The notes under the pieces: model-generated | Database searches by the model: none | What the model saw: only the letters and a program-made list of their open reading frames with translations | What the model was told of the DNA's origin: nothing | Position numbers and translations under genes: made by a program | NCBI GenBank assembly: GCA_016209885.1 | Contig: JACQVF010000011.1 | Span: 1-64,000 of the forward strand | Length of the DNA: 64,000 nt | Origin: Gemmatimonadota bacterium | Lineage (GTDB): Bacteria > Gemmatimonadota > Gemmatimonadetes > Longimicrobiales > Gaopeijiaceae | Direction: 5' to 3' | Shown: positions 25,620 through 33,589 of the stretch, in pieces | How the letters are laid out: each line of letters starts with the position of its first letter | Numbering within the stretch: the first letter of the stretch is position 1

Positions 25620-27326
25620 GTGTACGCCTCGAGGGACATCTACGCGCGCCGGGCGCTGAGCCAGGTCTCGCGGCTTCTGGGGAACCAGGATCGCGACGCC
25701 TACTCGCCGACCTACGGGTGTCTTCATCGGGATTACTGGCTGTACAAGACGTCGGATTTTCCGGACGCGGTTCGCCAGTTCGGCGTGCATGCGCTGGCGC
25801 TGGTCTACCGGCACGATTTTCCGGGCAATTTCTACAAGGGCCAGCCCAAGATGCTGGAGTGGACGACTGCGGGGCTGAGCTTCTGGGCCCAGATCCAGCA
25901 CCGGGAAGGGTCTTTCGACGAGTTCTACCCGTACGAGCGTGGCTGGGTCGGGCCGACGGGGTTCACGACGTATGCGATCATCGAGGCGTTTCGCCTCATT
26001 CAGGACGAGGTGCCGGCCCCTGCGGCCGCGCGGGTCGGCACGGCGATCCGGCGGGCAGCCCGCTTCATCGCCCGGGGGCAATCCGAGGAGGACCATCTTG
26101 CGAATCATCACGCCATGGGCTGCCTGGCGGTCTGGAAGGCGTACGAGCTGCTGGGTGACGGGGAGCTGAAGGAGGGCTTCGCGCGGCTATGGAAGGGGTT
26201 CCTTCAGTATCACCATGCGGCCGAGGGGTGGTGCAAGGAGTACGACGGCGTGGATCCCGGCTATCTGTCCGCAGTGGTGTCCTTCCTCGGGAAGATCTAT
26301 CAGACGAATCCGGACCCCGAGATCTTCGAGGTGCTGCAGCGCTGCGTGGAGTTCTGCGGCCCCTTCGTGTACCCGAACGGCTTCTACGCGGGGAGCCTGG
26401 GCAGCCGCAACACCGGGCACTTCTATCCCCACGGGTTCGAGATCGTGGCGGGCAAGATCCCCCTGGCGGCGGCGATCGCCGAGAACATGCTCCGGGAGCT
26501 GGGCGAAGGGAAGCTGGTTCCTCCGGAGATCATGTCCGACCGCTACGTGGTGTACAGGGTTCCCGAGCTGTTGCAGGCGTATCTGGACTATACGCCGCGG
26601 CCGGCCTCGCTGCCGCCGCTGCCGTACGAGCGTGGTCCGTTCCGGAAGTATTTTCCGGCGGCGGGAATCTACGTGGCGGTCGAGGGCGATTACTACGTGG
26701 TCGCGAATCTGGCGAAGGGCGGGGTGCTGAAAGTGTTCGACCGGCACCGTCGCCGCGCGCTCCTGAACGATTGCGGGCTGATCGGGCAACTGACGGACGG
26801 CCGGGTCGTGAGCTCGCAAGGGGTGAGCGCGATCTACGAGCGCGGGGAGGCGGAGGGCGGGTGGACGGTGAGCGGCTTCTTCATGGCGGTTCCGACTCAC
26901 AAGCTGTTCACTCCGCTCAAGAACCTTCTGTTTCGCGCCACGCTCGTGGCCGTGGGCTGGAGCCCGCGCCTGTCGCATCTGCTGAAGGGTTACATTCGCA
27001 AGGTTCTGATTCTGCGGGAACGCGCGGTGCCCGTGCGTTTCCGCCGGCGCTTCCGGGTGCAGGGCGGCGAGATGGAGGTGCACGACGAGGTGCAGGTGGA
27101 GAGGCGCTGCCGGTTCACGAGTCTGAGGGTCGGGGACGAGTTCTACGTGCGGTTCGTGCCGCAGAGCCGGTTTTTCCAGAGCCAGGAGCTCGATGCGCGC
27201 GGGCATACCATCGATGCGGCGCCTCTCGAGCGCCTGAACGCGGGTGAGCGACTGGTGATTCGCAGAGCCATGGCCGATGCACAGCAGGGCGAGTGGAAGA
27301 TCTTGATCTCCAGCGGGAACCGGTGA
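25620..27326 (+). CDS. Large uncharacterised protein, possibly an alpha/alpha-toroid glycan-active enzyme
   Basis: 568 residues from GTG 25620, five bases after the GT2 gene. I do not recognise the family with confidence. The first 350 residues are rich in amphipathic helices with aromatic and His clusters (DYWLYKTSDFP, NHHAMGCLAVWKAYELL, RNTGHFYPHGFEI), the look of an (alpha/alpha)6 toroid as in heparinase-like lyases and C5-epimerases. The remaining part is beta-rich (GIYVAVEGDYYVVANLAKGG), reminiscent of the beta-sandwich that follows the toroid in those enzymes. No signal peptide is visible. It could modify or turn over the polysaccharide or its lipid-linked form. Confidence 0.5.
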   Translation: MYASRDIYARRALSQVSRLLGNQDRDAYSPTYGCLHRDYWLYKTSDFPDAVRQFGVHALALVYRHDFPGNFYKGQPKMLEWTTAGLSFWAQIQHREGSFDEFYPYERGWVGPTGFTTYAIIEAFRLIQDEVPAPAAARVGTAIRRAARFIARGQSEEDHLANHHAMGCLAVWKAYELLGDGELKEGFARLWKGFLQYHHAAEGWCKEYDGVDPGYLSAVVSFLGKIYQTNPDPEIFEVLQRCVEFCGPFVYPNGFYAGSLGSRNTGHFYPHGFEIVAGKIPLAAAIAENMLRELGEGKLVPPEIMSDRYVVYRVPELLQAYLDYTPRPASLPPLPYERGPFRKYFPAAGIYVAVEGDYYVVANLAKGGVLKVFDRHRRRALLNDCGLIGQLTDGRVVSSQGVSAIYERGEAEGGWTVSGFFMAVPTHKLFTPLKNLLFRATLVAVGWSPRLSHLLKGYIRKVLILRERAVPVRFRRRFRVQGGEMEVHDEVQVERRCRFTSLRVGDEFYVRFVPQSRFFQSQELDARGHTIDAAPLERLNAGERLVIRRAMADAQQGEWKILISSGNR

Positions 27327-27397
27327 GGGGAAGTGAGCGGTGGCCATGAGGCGCGCGCGGCGCTCTGCGGGAGCACGAGCGGCAGGGCGGTGGCCTG

Positions 27398-28087
27398 ATG
27401 AGTGAGTCGTCGGTGGCGAAGGATACGTCGGAGTCACAGGCGGAACGGCGATATTGGGAGAACCAGCAAGAGCGTCGTGCTCCTTCCGATCCCATCATCG
27501 CGGCGTTCGCGGAGCCGAAGCTGGATTTCGTGTTGAAACACGTGGAGCTCGGTGATTCGTCGCGCATCCTGGACGTGGGCTGTGGCAACGGGTTCTTCAC
27601 CTACTACCTCGAGCGGCTGGGGCGGACGGTGGGCGTGGACTTCGCGCGGAGTATGCTCACCCAGAATCCGTGTCCGAGGCTCGTGCAGGGAACGGCGTTC
27701 GGGCTGCCGTTTCGGGATCGCGCATTCGACCTGGTGTTCTGCTCGAACCTCCTTCATCACGTGAGCGACCCGGTGGCTGTGGTCGGCGAGATGAAGCGGG
27801 TGAGCGCCAAATACGTGGTCATCCACGAATCGAATCGGAACAATCCGGCGATTCTCGCGCTGGGGATCCTGAAGCGGGAGGAGCGGCGGAGCCTGCGGTT
27901 CTCGCCGTCATTCCTTCTGGCGATCGCGCGACAGGCCGGGCTCCAGGTGGTGGCATGGCAGAGCATGGGTTTCGTGACGCCGAACCGGATGCCGAGACCG
28001 ATCGCGATGCTCGCGGGGAAGTTCAATTTTCCGAGCTTCATGGGGGCGTACTCGGTGCTCGTGGCGGAGCCGACGGCGCGTGGGTGA
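27398..28087 (+). CDS. Class I SAM-dependent methyltransferase
   Basis: 229 residues. ILDVGCGNGFFTYYL is the SAM-binding loop, VGVDFARSML follows, and LVFCSNLLHHVSDP is the Methyltransf_11 motif. ATG 27398 overlaps the stop of a 21-codon frame (27333-27398) as TGATG, which is probably leaderless noise. It lies just upstream of the Fe-S/FrhB-like gene and may serve the same modification step. Confidence 0.82.
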   Translation: MSESSVAKDTSESQAERRYWENQQERRAPSDPIIAAFAEPKLDFVLKHVELGDSSRILDVGCGNGFFTYYLERLGRTVGVDFARSMLTQNPCPRLVQGTAFGLPFRDRAFDLVFCSNLLHHVSDPVAVVGEMKRVSAKYVVIHESNRNNPAILALGILKREERRSLRFSPSFLLAIARQAGLQVVAWQSMGFVTPNRMPRPIAMLAGKFNFPSFMGAYSVLVAEPTARG

Positions 28088-29603
28088 GTTGTGGGCTCGG
28101 GGGTCCCGGCGGGCAGAGAAGACGGGCCGTCCCGTGGGACAGACGGAAGATGAGCCCACCGTGAGCGGGGCGATAGGGGATGAAAAAGGGTCTCTCGTGA
28201 GCAGCGACGCGCGGCGAGACGGCCGCCTCGTATTCGAGCGACTGAAGGAGGAAGTCATCGGGCCGGGGTTGTGCACGCATTGCGGCACCTGCGTGGGACT
28301 ATCGAACGGCGCGCTGGAAATGAAGCTGACGCCGTGGGGGCCGATCCCGGCGGCGGCCTCGCCCGGCGGCCCGGGTGGCCCCGGTGGGGCAGACGTGTCG
28401 CCCGCCGCCTACCTGGCGTGTCCGGGCCGGGGTCTGAACTACCCCGAGCTGTGCACGTCGGTGTTCGGAGAGCAGCCGAACAGCTGGCTTTTCGGCTGCT
28501 ATCGCGGACTGTATGTGGGCTACTCCTGCGTGCCGAGCATCCGGAGGGGCGGCGCATCGGGCGGCGTGATCACACAGATCGTCGTCTATCTCCTCGAAAG
28601 CGGCCTGGTCGATGGCGCCATCGTGGTGCGCCAGGGCTGGCCGACGGCGTGGCAGGCCGAGCCGGTCATTGCGCGGTCCGCGGACGAGGTGCTGGGCGGG
28701 AGCCAGAGCGTGTACGTGCCGGTTCCCGTCAACGTGATTCTGCGGGAGCTGTCGTGTATGGATGGCCGGTTCGCCTACGTGGGCCTGCCCGATCAGGTCG
28801 CGTCTCTTCGCCGTTTGCAGCAGTTGGGCAATCCGAGCGCCCGGAAGATCGAATACGTGCTGGGTCCCTACGTGGGCACGAGCGTGTACGTGGCGGCTCT
28901 GGAGAGCTATCTGCGGTCCAACGGGATCTCGAGCCTGGAGGAGGTGACGGAGCTGCGCTACCGGGAGGGCGAGTGGCCGGGCTATCTGCAGGTCAAGACG
29001 CGCTCGGGGCAGGTGCTGAGGGCCGCGAAGTTCTACTACAACTACCTGATTCCCTTCTACATCACGCGCAGCAGCCTGCTCTCCGTGGATTTCACGAATG
29101 AGCTGAGCGACATCTCCGTGGGCGACGCGTGGCACCCGCGCTTCGAGAAGCAACGAGACGGGTTCTCGGCGGTGATCGTCCGCTCGGAAAAAGGCGAGGA
29201 TGTCCTGTCCTCCATGCAGGCGAAGGGACTCTTGAGCCTGGAGGAGATCACTCGTGACGAAGCCCTGTCCATGCACGGGCACATGCTGGATTTCAAGAAG
29301 CGCGGCTCGTTCATACGGATCGGATGGCTGGCGGCGATGGGGAAGCCGGTACCGGACTACGGGTATCGCCCCAGCGCGATCCCGGTGACGAGGAAGATGA
29401 TCGAGGTGGTGATCGCAGGTCTCTTCTGGTTGTGTGCGACGAGGCCGGCCAGACGGCTCGTGGAGCTTCTGCCGCTGTCCATGGTCGGCCCGCTGTTCGA
29501 GGTGCTGCGGAGGATCTGGAAGCGAGCCACCAAGCCGGGCAAGAGGAAGGGACTGGGGAGCGCGGCCTTCGACGTATACGGTGGGCGGGCTGATGGAAGA
29601 TAG
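28080..29603 (+). CDS. Coenzyme F420 hydrogenase/dehydrogenase beta-subunit (FrhB) family Fe-S protein
   Basis: 507 residues from GTG 28080; in-frame GTGs at 28161 and 28197 would remove a low-complexity leader and may be the true start. The N-terminal LCTHCGTCVG and further cysteines (ACPGRGLNYPELC) make an iron-sulphur site. IRRGGASGGVITQIVVYLL and AYVGLPDQVASLRRL are the signature of FrhB-type C-terminal domains that bind flavin, and VDFTNELSDISVGDAW follows. The family includes redox enzymes acting with F420 or ferredoxin and is recurrent in exopolysaccharide clusters with no known reaction. A redox change on a sugar or its substituent is the likely job. Confidence 0.8.
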   Translation: MGELWARGSRRAEKTGRPVGQTEDEPTVSGAIGDEKGSLVSSDARRDGRLVFERLKEEVIGPGLCTHCGTCVGLSNGALEMKLTPWGPIPAAASPGGPGGPGGADVSPAAYLACPGRGLNYPELCTSVFGEQPNSWLFGCYRGLYVGYSCVPSIRRGGASGGVITQIVVYLLESGLVDGAIVVRQGWPTAWQAEPVIARSADEVLGGSQSVYVPVPVNVILRELSCMDGRFAYVGLPDQVASLRRLQQLGNPSARKIEYVLGPYVGTSVYVAALESYLRSNGISSLEEVTELRYREGEWPGYLQVKTRSGQVLRAAKFYYNYLIPFYITRSSLLSVDFTNELSDISVGDAWHPRFEKQRDGFSAVIVRSEKGEDVLSSMQAKGLLSLEEITRDEALSMHGHMLDFKKRGSFIRIGWLAAMGKPVPDYGYRPSAIPVTRKMIEVVIAGLFWLCATRPARRLVELLPLSMVGPLFEVLRRIWKRATKPGKRKGLGSAAFDVYGGRADGR

Positions 29604-30396
29604 AGGACGAACGGCGAGCCTGGAAGCGATGACGGACAACCTGTGGGGTAGGGCGTTGAACGAAATGGGCTACTGGTTGCGGCGGAGGTGGACCATCTCG
29701 GAGGTGACGGAGCACTGGGACCGGGTCGAGGACTACGACGGGATCAACCAGAACACGTACTCATACTGGCGCCGTTTCGTGGATGGCCTGCGCCTGAGCA
29801 ACATTCCGGACGGCGCTCGCGTGCTCGACGTGTGCGCGCGCACGGGGCACGGGACGCTGTATTTCTACCGGCACGGGAAGATCGGCTCGGCGGTGTGCGC
29901 GGATGTATCGCCGCGGATGGGTGTGATCTGCAGGCAGCGCCTCGAGGAAAACGGTTTCCGGAACTTCACCTGGATTCAGCTCTCGGGGTACACGCTGCCT
30001 CACGCGGACGGCGAGTTCGACGCGGTGCTCTGCTTCGAGACGGTGGAGCATTTTCCCGAGCCCGAGCGGTTGCTGGCCGAGCTGGGCCGGGTGACGAAGC
30101 GCGGCGGCACGCTGATCGTGAGCACGCCGAATGTGCTTTGGGAGCCGATCCACGCCCTGGCGGCGATTCTCAAGCTTCATCACTCGGAGGGTCCGCATCG
30201 TTTCATTCGCTACCGGCGTCTCCGGCGAATGATCGAAGGGGCGGGGTTCGCGATCGAGCGGGCGGAGACGACGGTCCTGGTGGCCGCGGGTCCGGAGCCG
30301 CTGGTGAAGCTGGGTGAGTGGGTGGAGAAACGCACGAAGAACACGTTGATGCCGTGGATCGGGCTGCGCCGGATGCTCGTATGTCGGAAGCTCTGA
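29593..30396 (+). CDS. Class I SAM-dependent methyltransferase (cassette copy 1)
   Basis: 267 residues from ATG 29593, overlapping the FrhB-like gene by 11 bases. VLDVCARTGHGTLYFY replaces the usual glycine-rich DxGxGxG loop with a Cys-Ala-Arg version, but VLCFETVEHFPEPERLL and GGTLIVSTPN are normal for Methyltransf_11/23. The altered loop could weaken SAM binding or be a subgroup trait. It opens the first methyltransferase-flippase-mini protein-GT-C cassette. Confidence 0.75.
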   Translation: MEDRGRTASLEAMTDNLWGRALNEMGYWLRRRWTISEVTEHWDRVEDYDGINQNTYSYWRRFVDGLRLSNIPDGARVLDVCARTGHGTLYFYRHGKIGSAVCADVSPRMGVICRQRLEENGFRNFTWIQLSGYTLPHADGEFDAVLCFETVEHFPEPERLLAELGRVTKRGGTLIVSTPNVLWEPIHALAAILKLHHSEGPHRFIRYRRLRRMIEGAGFAIERAETTVLVAAGPEPLVKLGEWVEKRTKNTLMPWIGLRRMLVCRKL

Positions 30397-31385
30397 GGCA
30401 CGCCGCGGTGAGCGGGGCTCGGGGAAGGCCCGTGGTTTGGGCGCCGAGATTGCTGGGGGTGCTGCTGCTCGGAGGGCTCGTGGCGGGTCTGGATCGGGGG
30501 CGGATCTATGCGGTGATCCGGGACGCGAACCTCCCGCTGGTCGGGGTGGCGATCGTGGCCGTGCTGCCGTTGATCCTGGTGAAGGCCGTACGCTGGCGGG
30601 GGATCCTGCGGTCGCAGGCGGTGGAGCTCGGCGCGGGGCCTGCCTTTCTCGCCTACCTGGGGAGCCTTTTCGTGGGCTTTGCCACGCCGGGGCGGGTTGG
30701 CGACTTCGTGAAGGCGGTGCATGTGTACCGGGACTGTCACGTGTCATCGGCGCGAGCGTTCTCGAGCGTGCTGGCGGACCGCCTGTTCGATTTCTGCGCG
30801 CTGGTGGTGGTGGGAGGGGCGGCGCTCTGGGCGGTGACGGTTCGGGGAACCGCGGTTCTCGCGCTGGCAGGCTCGGCGCTGCTGGTGGCGGTGCCTCTGG
30901 GTCTTCTTCTCAACGACAGGACTTTCGGTTTCCTGCGGCGGCTCCCGGGTTTCCCGGGTCGCGCCGGTGACGCGGTTCGGCGGCTCTTGGGTTCCGGGAG
31001 CTGGCTGGAGGATCTGCGGGCGAGCCTGCGCGAGCTGGCATGGCCGCGCCTGCTGGTGGCGACGGGGTGGACGGCGGCCGCGTACGCCATCTTTTTCGGT
31101 CAGTGCTACCTGCTCGCGCTGGCGGTGGGCATCCGGGTGGGCTTCATCCCGGTGAGCTACGCGGTCGCTCTCGGAAGCCTGGTGACGCTCTTGCCCGTTT
31201 CGATCTCCGGCCTCGGCACACGAGAGGCGGCCATGGTCGCCTACCTGAGCGCGCTGGGGGTGCTGCCGGAGGCGGCTCTGGGTCTGTCCCTTCTCATCTT
31301 CGCCACGTTCTACGTTGCGGGCGGGCTCATGGGCGCGGTGGCCTGGTGGCTGAAGCCGGCGTCGCTGGGAGGCGACGGGCGGTGA
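30381..31385 (+). CDS. LPG-synthase-TM (UPF0104) family membrane protein, possible flippase
   Basis: 334 residues with about eight hydrophobic helices. ILVKAVRWRGILRSQ, the conserved GFATPGRVGDFVKA (the family has a P-x-R-x-G-E/D motif) and the late LPVSISGLGTREAAMV define the family of MprF-like flippase domains and relatives in archaeal and bacterial glycan loci. It starts at ATG 30381 inside the end of the methyltransferase gene; GTG 30408 is possible. With no Wzx in the window, a lipid-linked sugar flippase role is attractive. A paralogue lies at 37140. Confidence 0.8.
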   Translation: MSEALRHAAVSGARGRPVVWAPRLLGVLLLGGLVAGLDRGRIYAVIRDANLPLVGVAIVAVLPLILVKAVRWRGILRSQAVELGAGPAFLAYLGSLFVGFATPGRVGDFVKAVHVYRDCHVSSARAFSSVLADRLFDFCALVVVGGAALWAVTVRGTAVLALAGSALLVAVPLGLLLNDRTFGFLRRLPGFPGRAGDAVRRLLGSGSWLEDLRASLRELAWPRLLVATGWTAAAYAIFFGQCYLLALAVGIRVGFIPVSYAVALGSLVTLLPVSISGLGTREAAMVAYLSALGVLPEAALGLSLLIFATFYVAGGLMGAVAWWLKPASLGGDGR

Positions 31386-31615
31386 GAGCGGGGATCACCG
31401 GGAGCGGGAGGTCCGCGGACGTCGTGGCCGCCTCCGGTCGCGGGCGATCGCCGGTGAGGGACGCGGAGCGGCCGACATCGGGTCCGGAGGTGCGCAAGGG
31501 CCTGCTAACGATGGCGCTGGCCGGCGCGTGGGCCGCGCTGGTGTTCGGGAGCTACATCGTCCTCCATCTCCGCATCATCATCCCGAAGCTGATCGAGCTG
31601 ATGGGCAGTCGATGA
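31382..31615 (+). CDS. Mini membrane protein 1 (77 aa, one helix) upstream of a GT-C gene
   Basis: GTG 31382 overlaps the flippase-like stop as GTGA, and its own stop overlaps the GT-C start as ATGA, so it is locked into the cassette. The protein has a 40-residue polar, Arg-rich N terminus (inside by charge), one transmembrane helix at about 41-62 and a short hydrophobic tail ending IPKLIELMGSR. I know no family name. The same design recurs before two other GT-C genes (33422 and 38218), which suggests a small subunit or assembly factor. Confidence 0.65.
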   Translation: MRAGITGSGRSADVVAASGRGRSPVRDAERPTSGPEVRKGLLTMALAGAWAALVFGSYIVLHLRIIIPKLIELMGSR

Positions 31616-33435
31616 ATTCCGTCGTGAACCTCCTGCTCGCGGGGGTTGTCGCCCTCGTGTGCGTGGCCGCCGGGCGAACGCTCCTGCTGGGGCTGCGGCC
31701 GGGTGGCGTGCGTCGCTACGAAGCGGTCGTGCTCTCCGCCGGCCTCGGCTTCGGGGTCGTGGTCTACGGGATGGCTCTGCTGGGATTCGCCGGCCTGTTC
31801 CGGCCGGCGACGGCGTGGGGGCTCCTGACCGTTCTGGCGGTGCTGGGCGGCTGGGGCTGGTGGCGCCATCCGGGATGGACGGCCTGGGATGCGGGAGAAG
31901 GCGAATGCGGCGCACTGTCCTGGCCCGTAAAGGCGCTGGCGACGGTGGGGCTCGCCTACTTCGTGGGCTACACGGCCGTGGCGCTGGCGCCGACGCTGGA
32001 GGGCGACTCGACGGCGACCTACCTGCTGCTCGCGCGGGAGTACGCGCGGCGGGGCAGGATCGTGTCCGTGGACTACGCCTACACGAATACCCTGCCCCTC
32101 AACGGGCAGATGCTCTCGACGCTCGGCTACCTGCTCGGCGGGCAGATTCTCGGGCAGCTCCTGGTCGTCTGGTTGACGGGGCTCCTCGCCGTGGGGGCGA
32201 TCTACGCCATGGGCAGGGCGTGGTTTTCGCGCGAAGCGGTGGTGGTAGCCCTGGTGACGTGGTACGGGATGTACTCCGTCGCGTACCTGGCTGCGTCCGG
32301 CAAGATCGATCTGGCGTGGGCGGCGTTCGACCTGTTGGGGCTGCTGTCTTTCGGCCGGTGGTACTTCTTCGAAGGTTCAGCACGGGATTGGCGCTGGCTG
32401 GTGGTGGCGGGGTTCTTCCTCGGCCTGGCCGGCGGCGTCAAACAGGTGAGCGCGTTCATGGCGATTCCCCTCGGGGTCGGGATGGCGGTACGCTTGTGGC
32501 AGGACGGCCGCCGCCGGCCGACCGCCTGGGTGGCGGCGTACGCCGCCATCGGCTTGCCGGCGGCGCTGGCGCTGATCTGGGTGGTGCGTACGTATCTGAT
32601 GACCGGAGCGCCGGCGGAGACGGGAGAGCGGCTGGTCAACGATCATGGGGTGATCGGCTTCTTCCGCACGGTGTGGCACATGTCCATGCTGGGCAATCTG
32701 CCGTCCACGGAGGGGCCGGTGGGGAAGTCGATCGGACCGACCATGCTGGCGACGGTGCCACTGCTCCTGCTCTTGCGCCGGATCGACCGCCGGGTCTGGC
32801 ACGTGCTGGCGTTCTGCGCGCTGATGCTGGTGCTGTGGTTCCACGGGGTCCAGAGGGCCCGCCACCTTCTGCCCACGCTCGGGCTGCTGGCGCTCCTGGC
32901 GGGCTACGTGGTGACGCGGCTGCTCGCGCAGCGGCGTTGGTTCGGACGATTGCTGGTGGCGCTCATGGTAGCGTCCCTGGGCCTCAACCTGGGCACCTGG
33001 GGCTACATCAACTTCGTGGCGTTCGAGCGGATGCCGTACGTTCTGGGCCGGCAGGACCTGGACGGATACCTGGCGGCGAATCTGCCGAAATCCCCGTGGC
33101 ATCCCAATTACGCCATCGTCGCCTACGTGCGTGAGCACGTCCCGGCCAGCGCACGGATCGCTGCCCTGGCGGGGGGCAACAGCCTCTACGTGGAGCGGCC
33201 GTTTTACAGCTACTTCCTGACGACGCGCGGGCGGCGGCAAACCGAGGACTTCCCCGATCCAGAGCAGTTCGTGGCCCAGATGCGTGCCGCCGGGATCACG
33301 CATGCGTTCACCGACGACTTCACGATTCGGGTTCGCAAGATCGAAGGTGCGTGGTTCGCGCAGGCGGAGTTTCAGAAGAAGCATCTACGGGAGCTGATCT
33401 GCGCCGGTGGTCAGTGCCTCTATGCTCTCCAGTGA
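31612..33435 (+). CDS. Large GT-C-type membrane glycosyltransferase
   Basis: 607 residues, about eleven hydrophobic helices. LAPTLEGDSTATYLLLAREYARRG is the acidic outer loop after an early helix where GT-C enzymes place the catalytic Asp. ASGKIDLAWAAFDLLGLL and GLAGGVKQVSAFM match the internal helices of PMT/GT39-like proteins. The C-terminal 130 residues form a soluble, probably periplasmic domain. It most likely transfers a polyprenyl-phosphate-linked sugar. ATG overlaps the mini protein stop. Confidence 0.75.
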   Translation: MNSVVNLLLAGVVALVCVAAGRTLLLGLRPGGVRRYEAVVLSAGLGFGVVVYGMALLGFAGLFRPATAWGLLTVLAVLGGWGWWRHPGWTAWDAGEGECGALSWPVKALATVGLAYFVGYTAVALAPTLEGDSTATYLLLAREYARRGRIVSVDYAYTNTLPLNGQMLSTLGYLLGGQILGQLLVVWLTGLLAVGAIYAMGRAWFSREAVVVALVTWYGMYSVAYLAASGKIDLAWAAFDLLGLLSFGRWYFFEGSARDWRWLVVAGFFLGLAGGVKQVSAFMAIPLGVGMAVRLWQDGRRRPTAWVAAYAAIGLPAALALIWVVRTYLMTGAPAETGERLVNDHGVIGFFRTVWHMSMLGNLPSTEGPVGKSIGPTMLATVPLLLLLRRIDRRVWHVLAFCALMLVLWFHGVQRARHLLPTLGLLALLAGYVVTRLLAQRRWFGRLLVALMVASLGLNLGTWGYINFVAFERMPYVLGRQDLDGYLAANLPKSPWHPNYAIVAYVREHVPASARIAALAGGNSLYVERPFYSYFLTTRGRRQTEDFPDPEQFVAQMRAAGITHAFTDDFTIRVRKIEGAWFAQAEFQKKHLRELICAGGQCLYALQ

Positions 33436-33589
33436 GCCGGCACGGCCGACGCGCCGGGAGCGGTTTGGGCTCTGGCTGGCGCTGGCCTGGTTCGTGGCCG
33501 TGAACGCGATCTTCTACTGGCAGTTGTTCGCGGAGCGCGCAGCGGAGCTCGGGCGGATCTCTCGGCGGTTGCTCGCTGCGTTTCAGTGA
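33422..33589 (+). CDS. Mini membrane protein 2 (55 aa, one helix) upstream of a GT-C gene
   Basis: ATG 33422 overlaps the previous GT-C gene by 14 bases; GTG 33407 is an in-frame alternative. A basic, proline-rich start (SSEPARPTRRERFG) is followed by one helix (about 15-36) and an amphipathic tail (RISRRLLAAFQ). Its stop overlaps the following GT-C start as GTGA. Sequence similarity to the other two mini proteins is low but length, charge layout, helix position and genomic slot are the same. Confidence 0.65.
   Translation: MLSSEPARPTRRERFGLWLALAWFVAVNAIFYWQLFAERAAELGRISRRLLAAFQ

Noticed and set aside
27333-27398. 21-codon frame overlapping the methyltransferase start as TGATG
   Set aside because: Short, no family signal and no clear ribosome site; could at most be a coupling leader.
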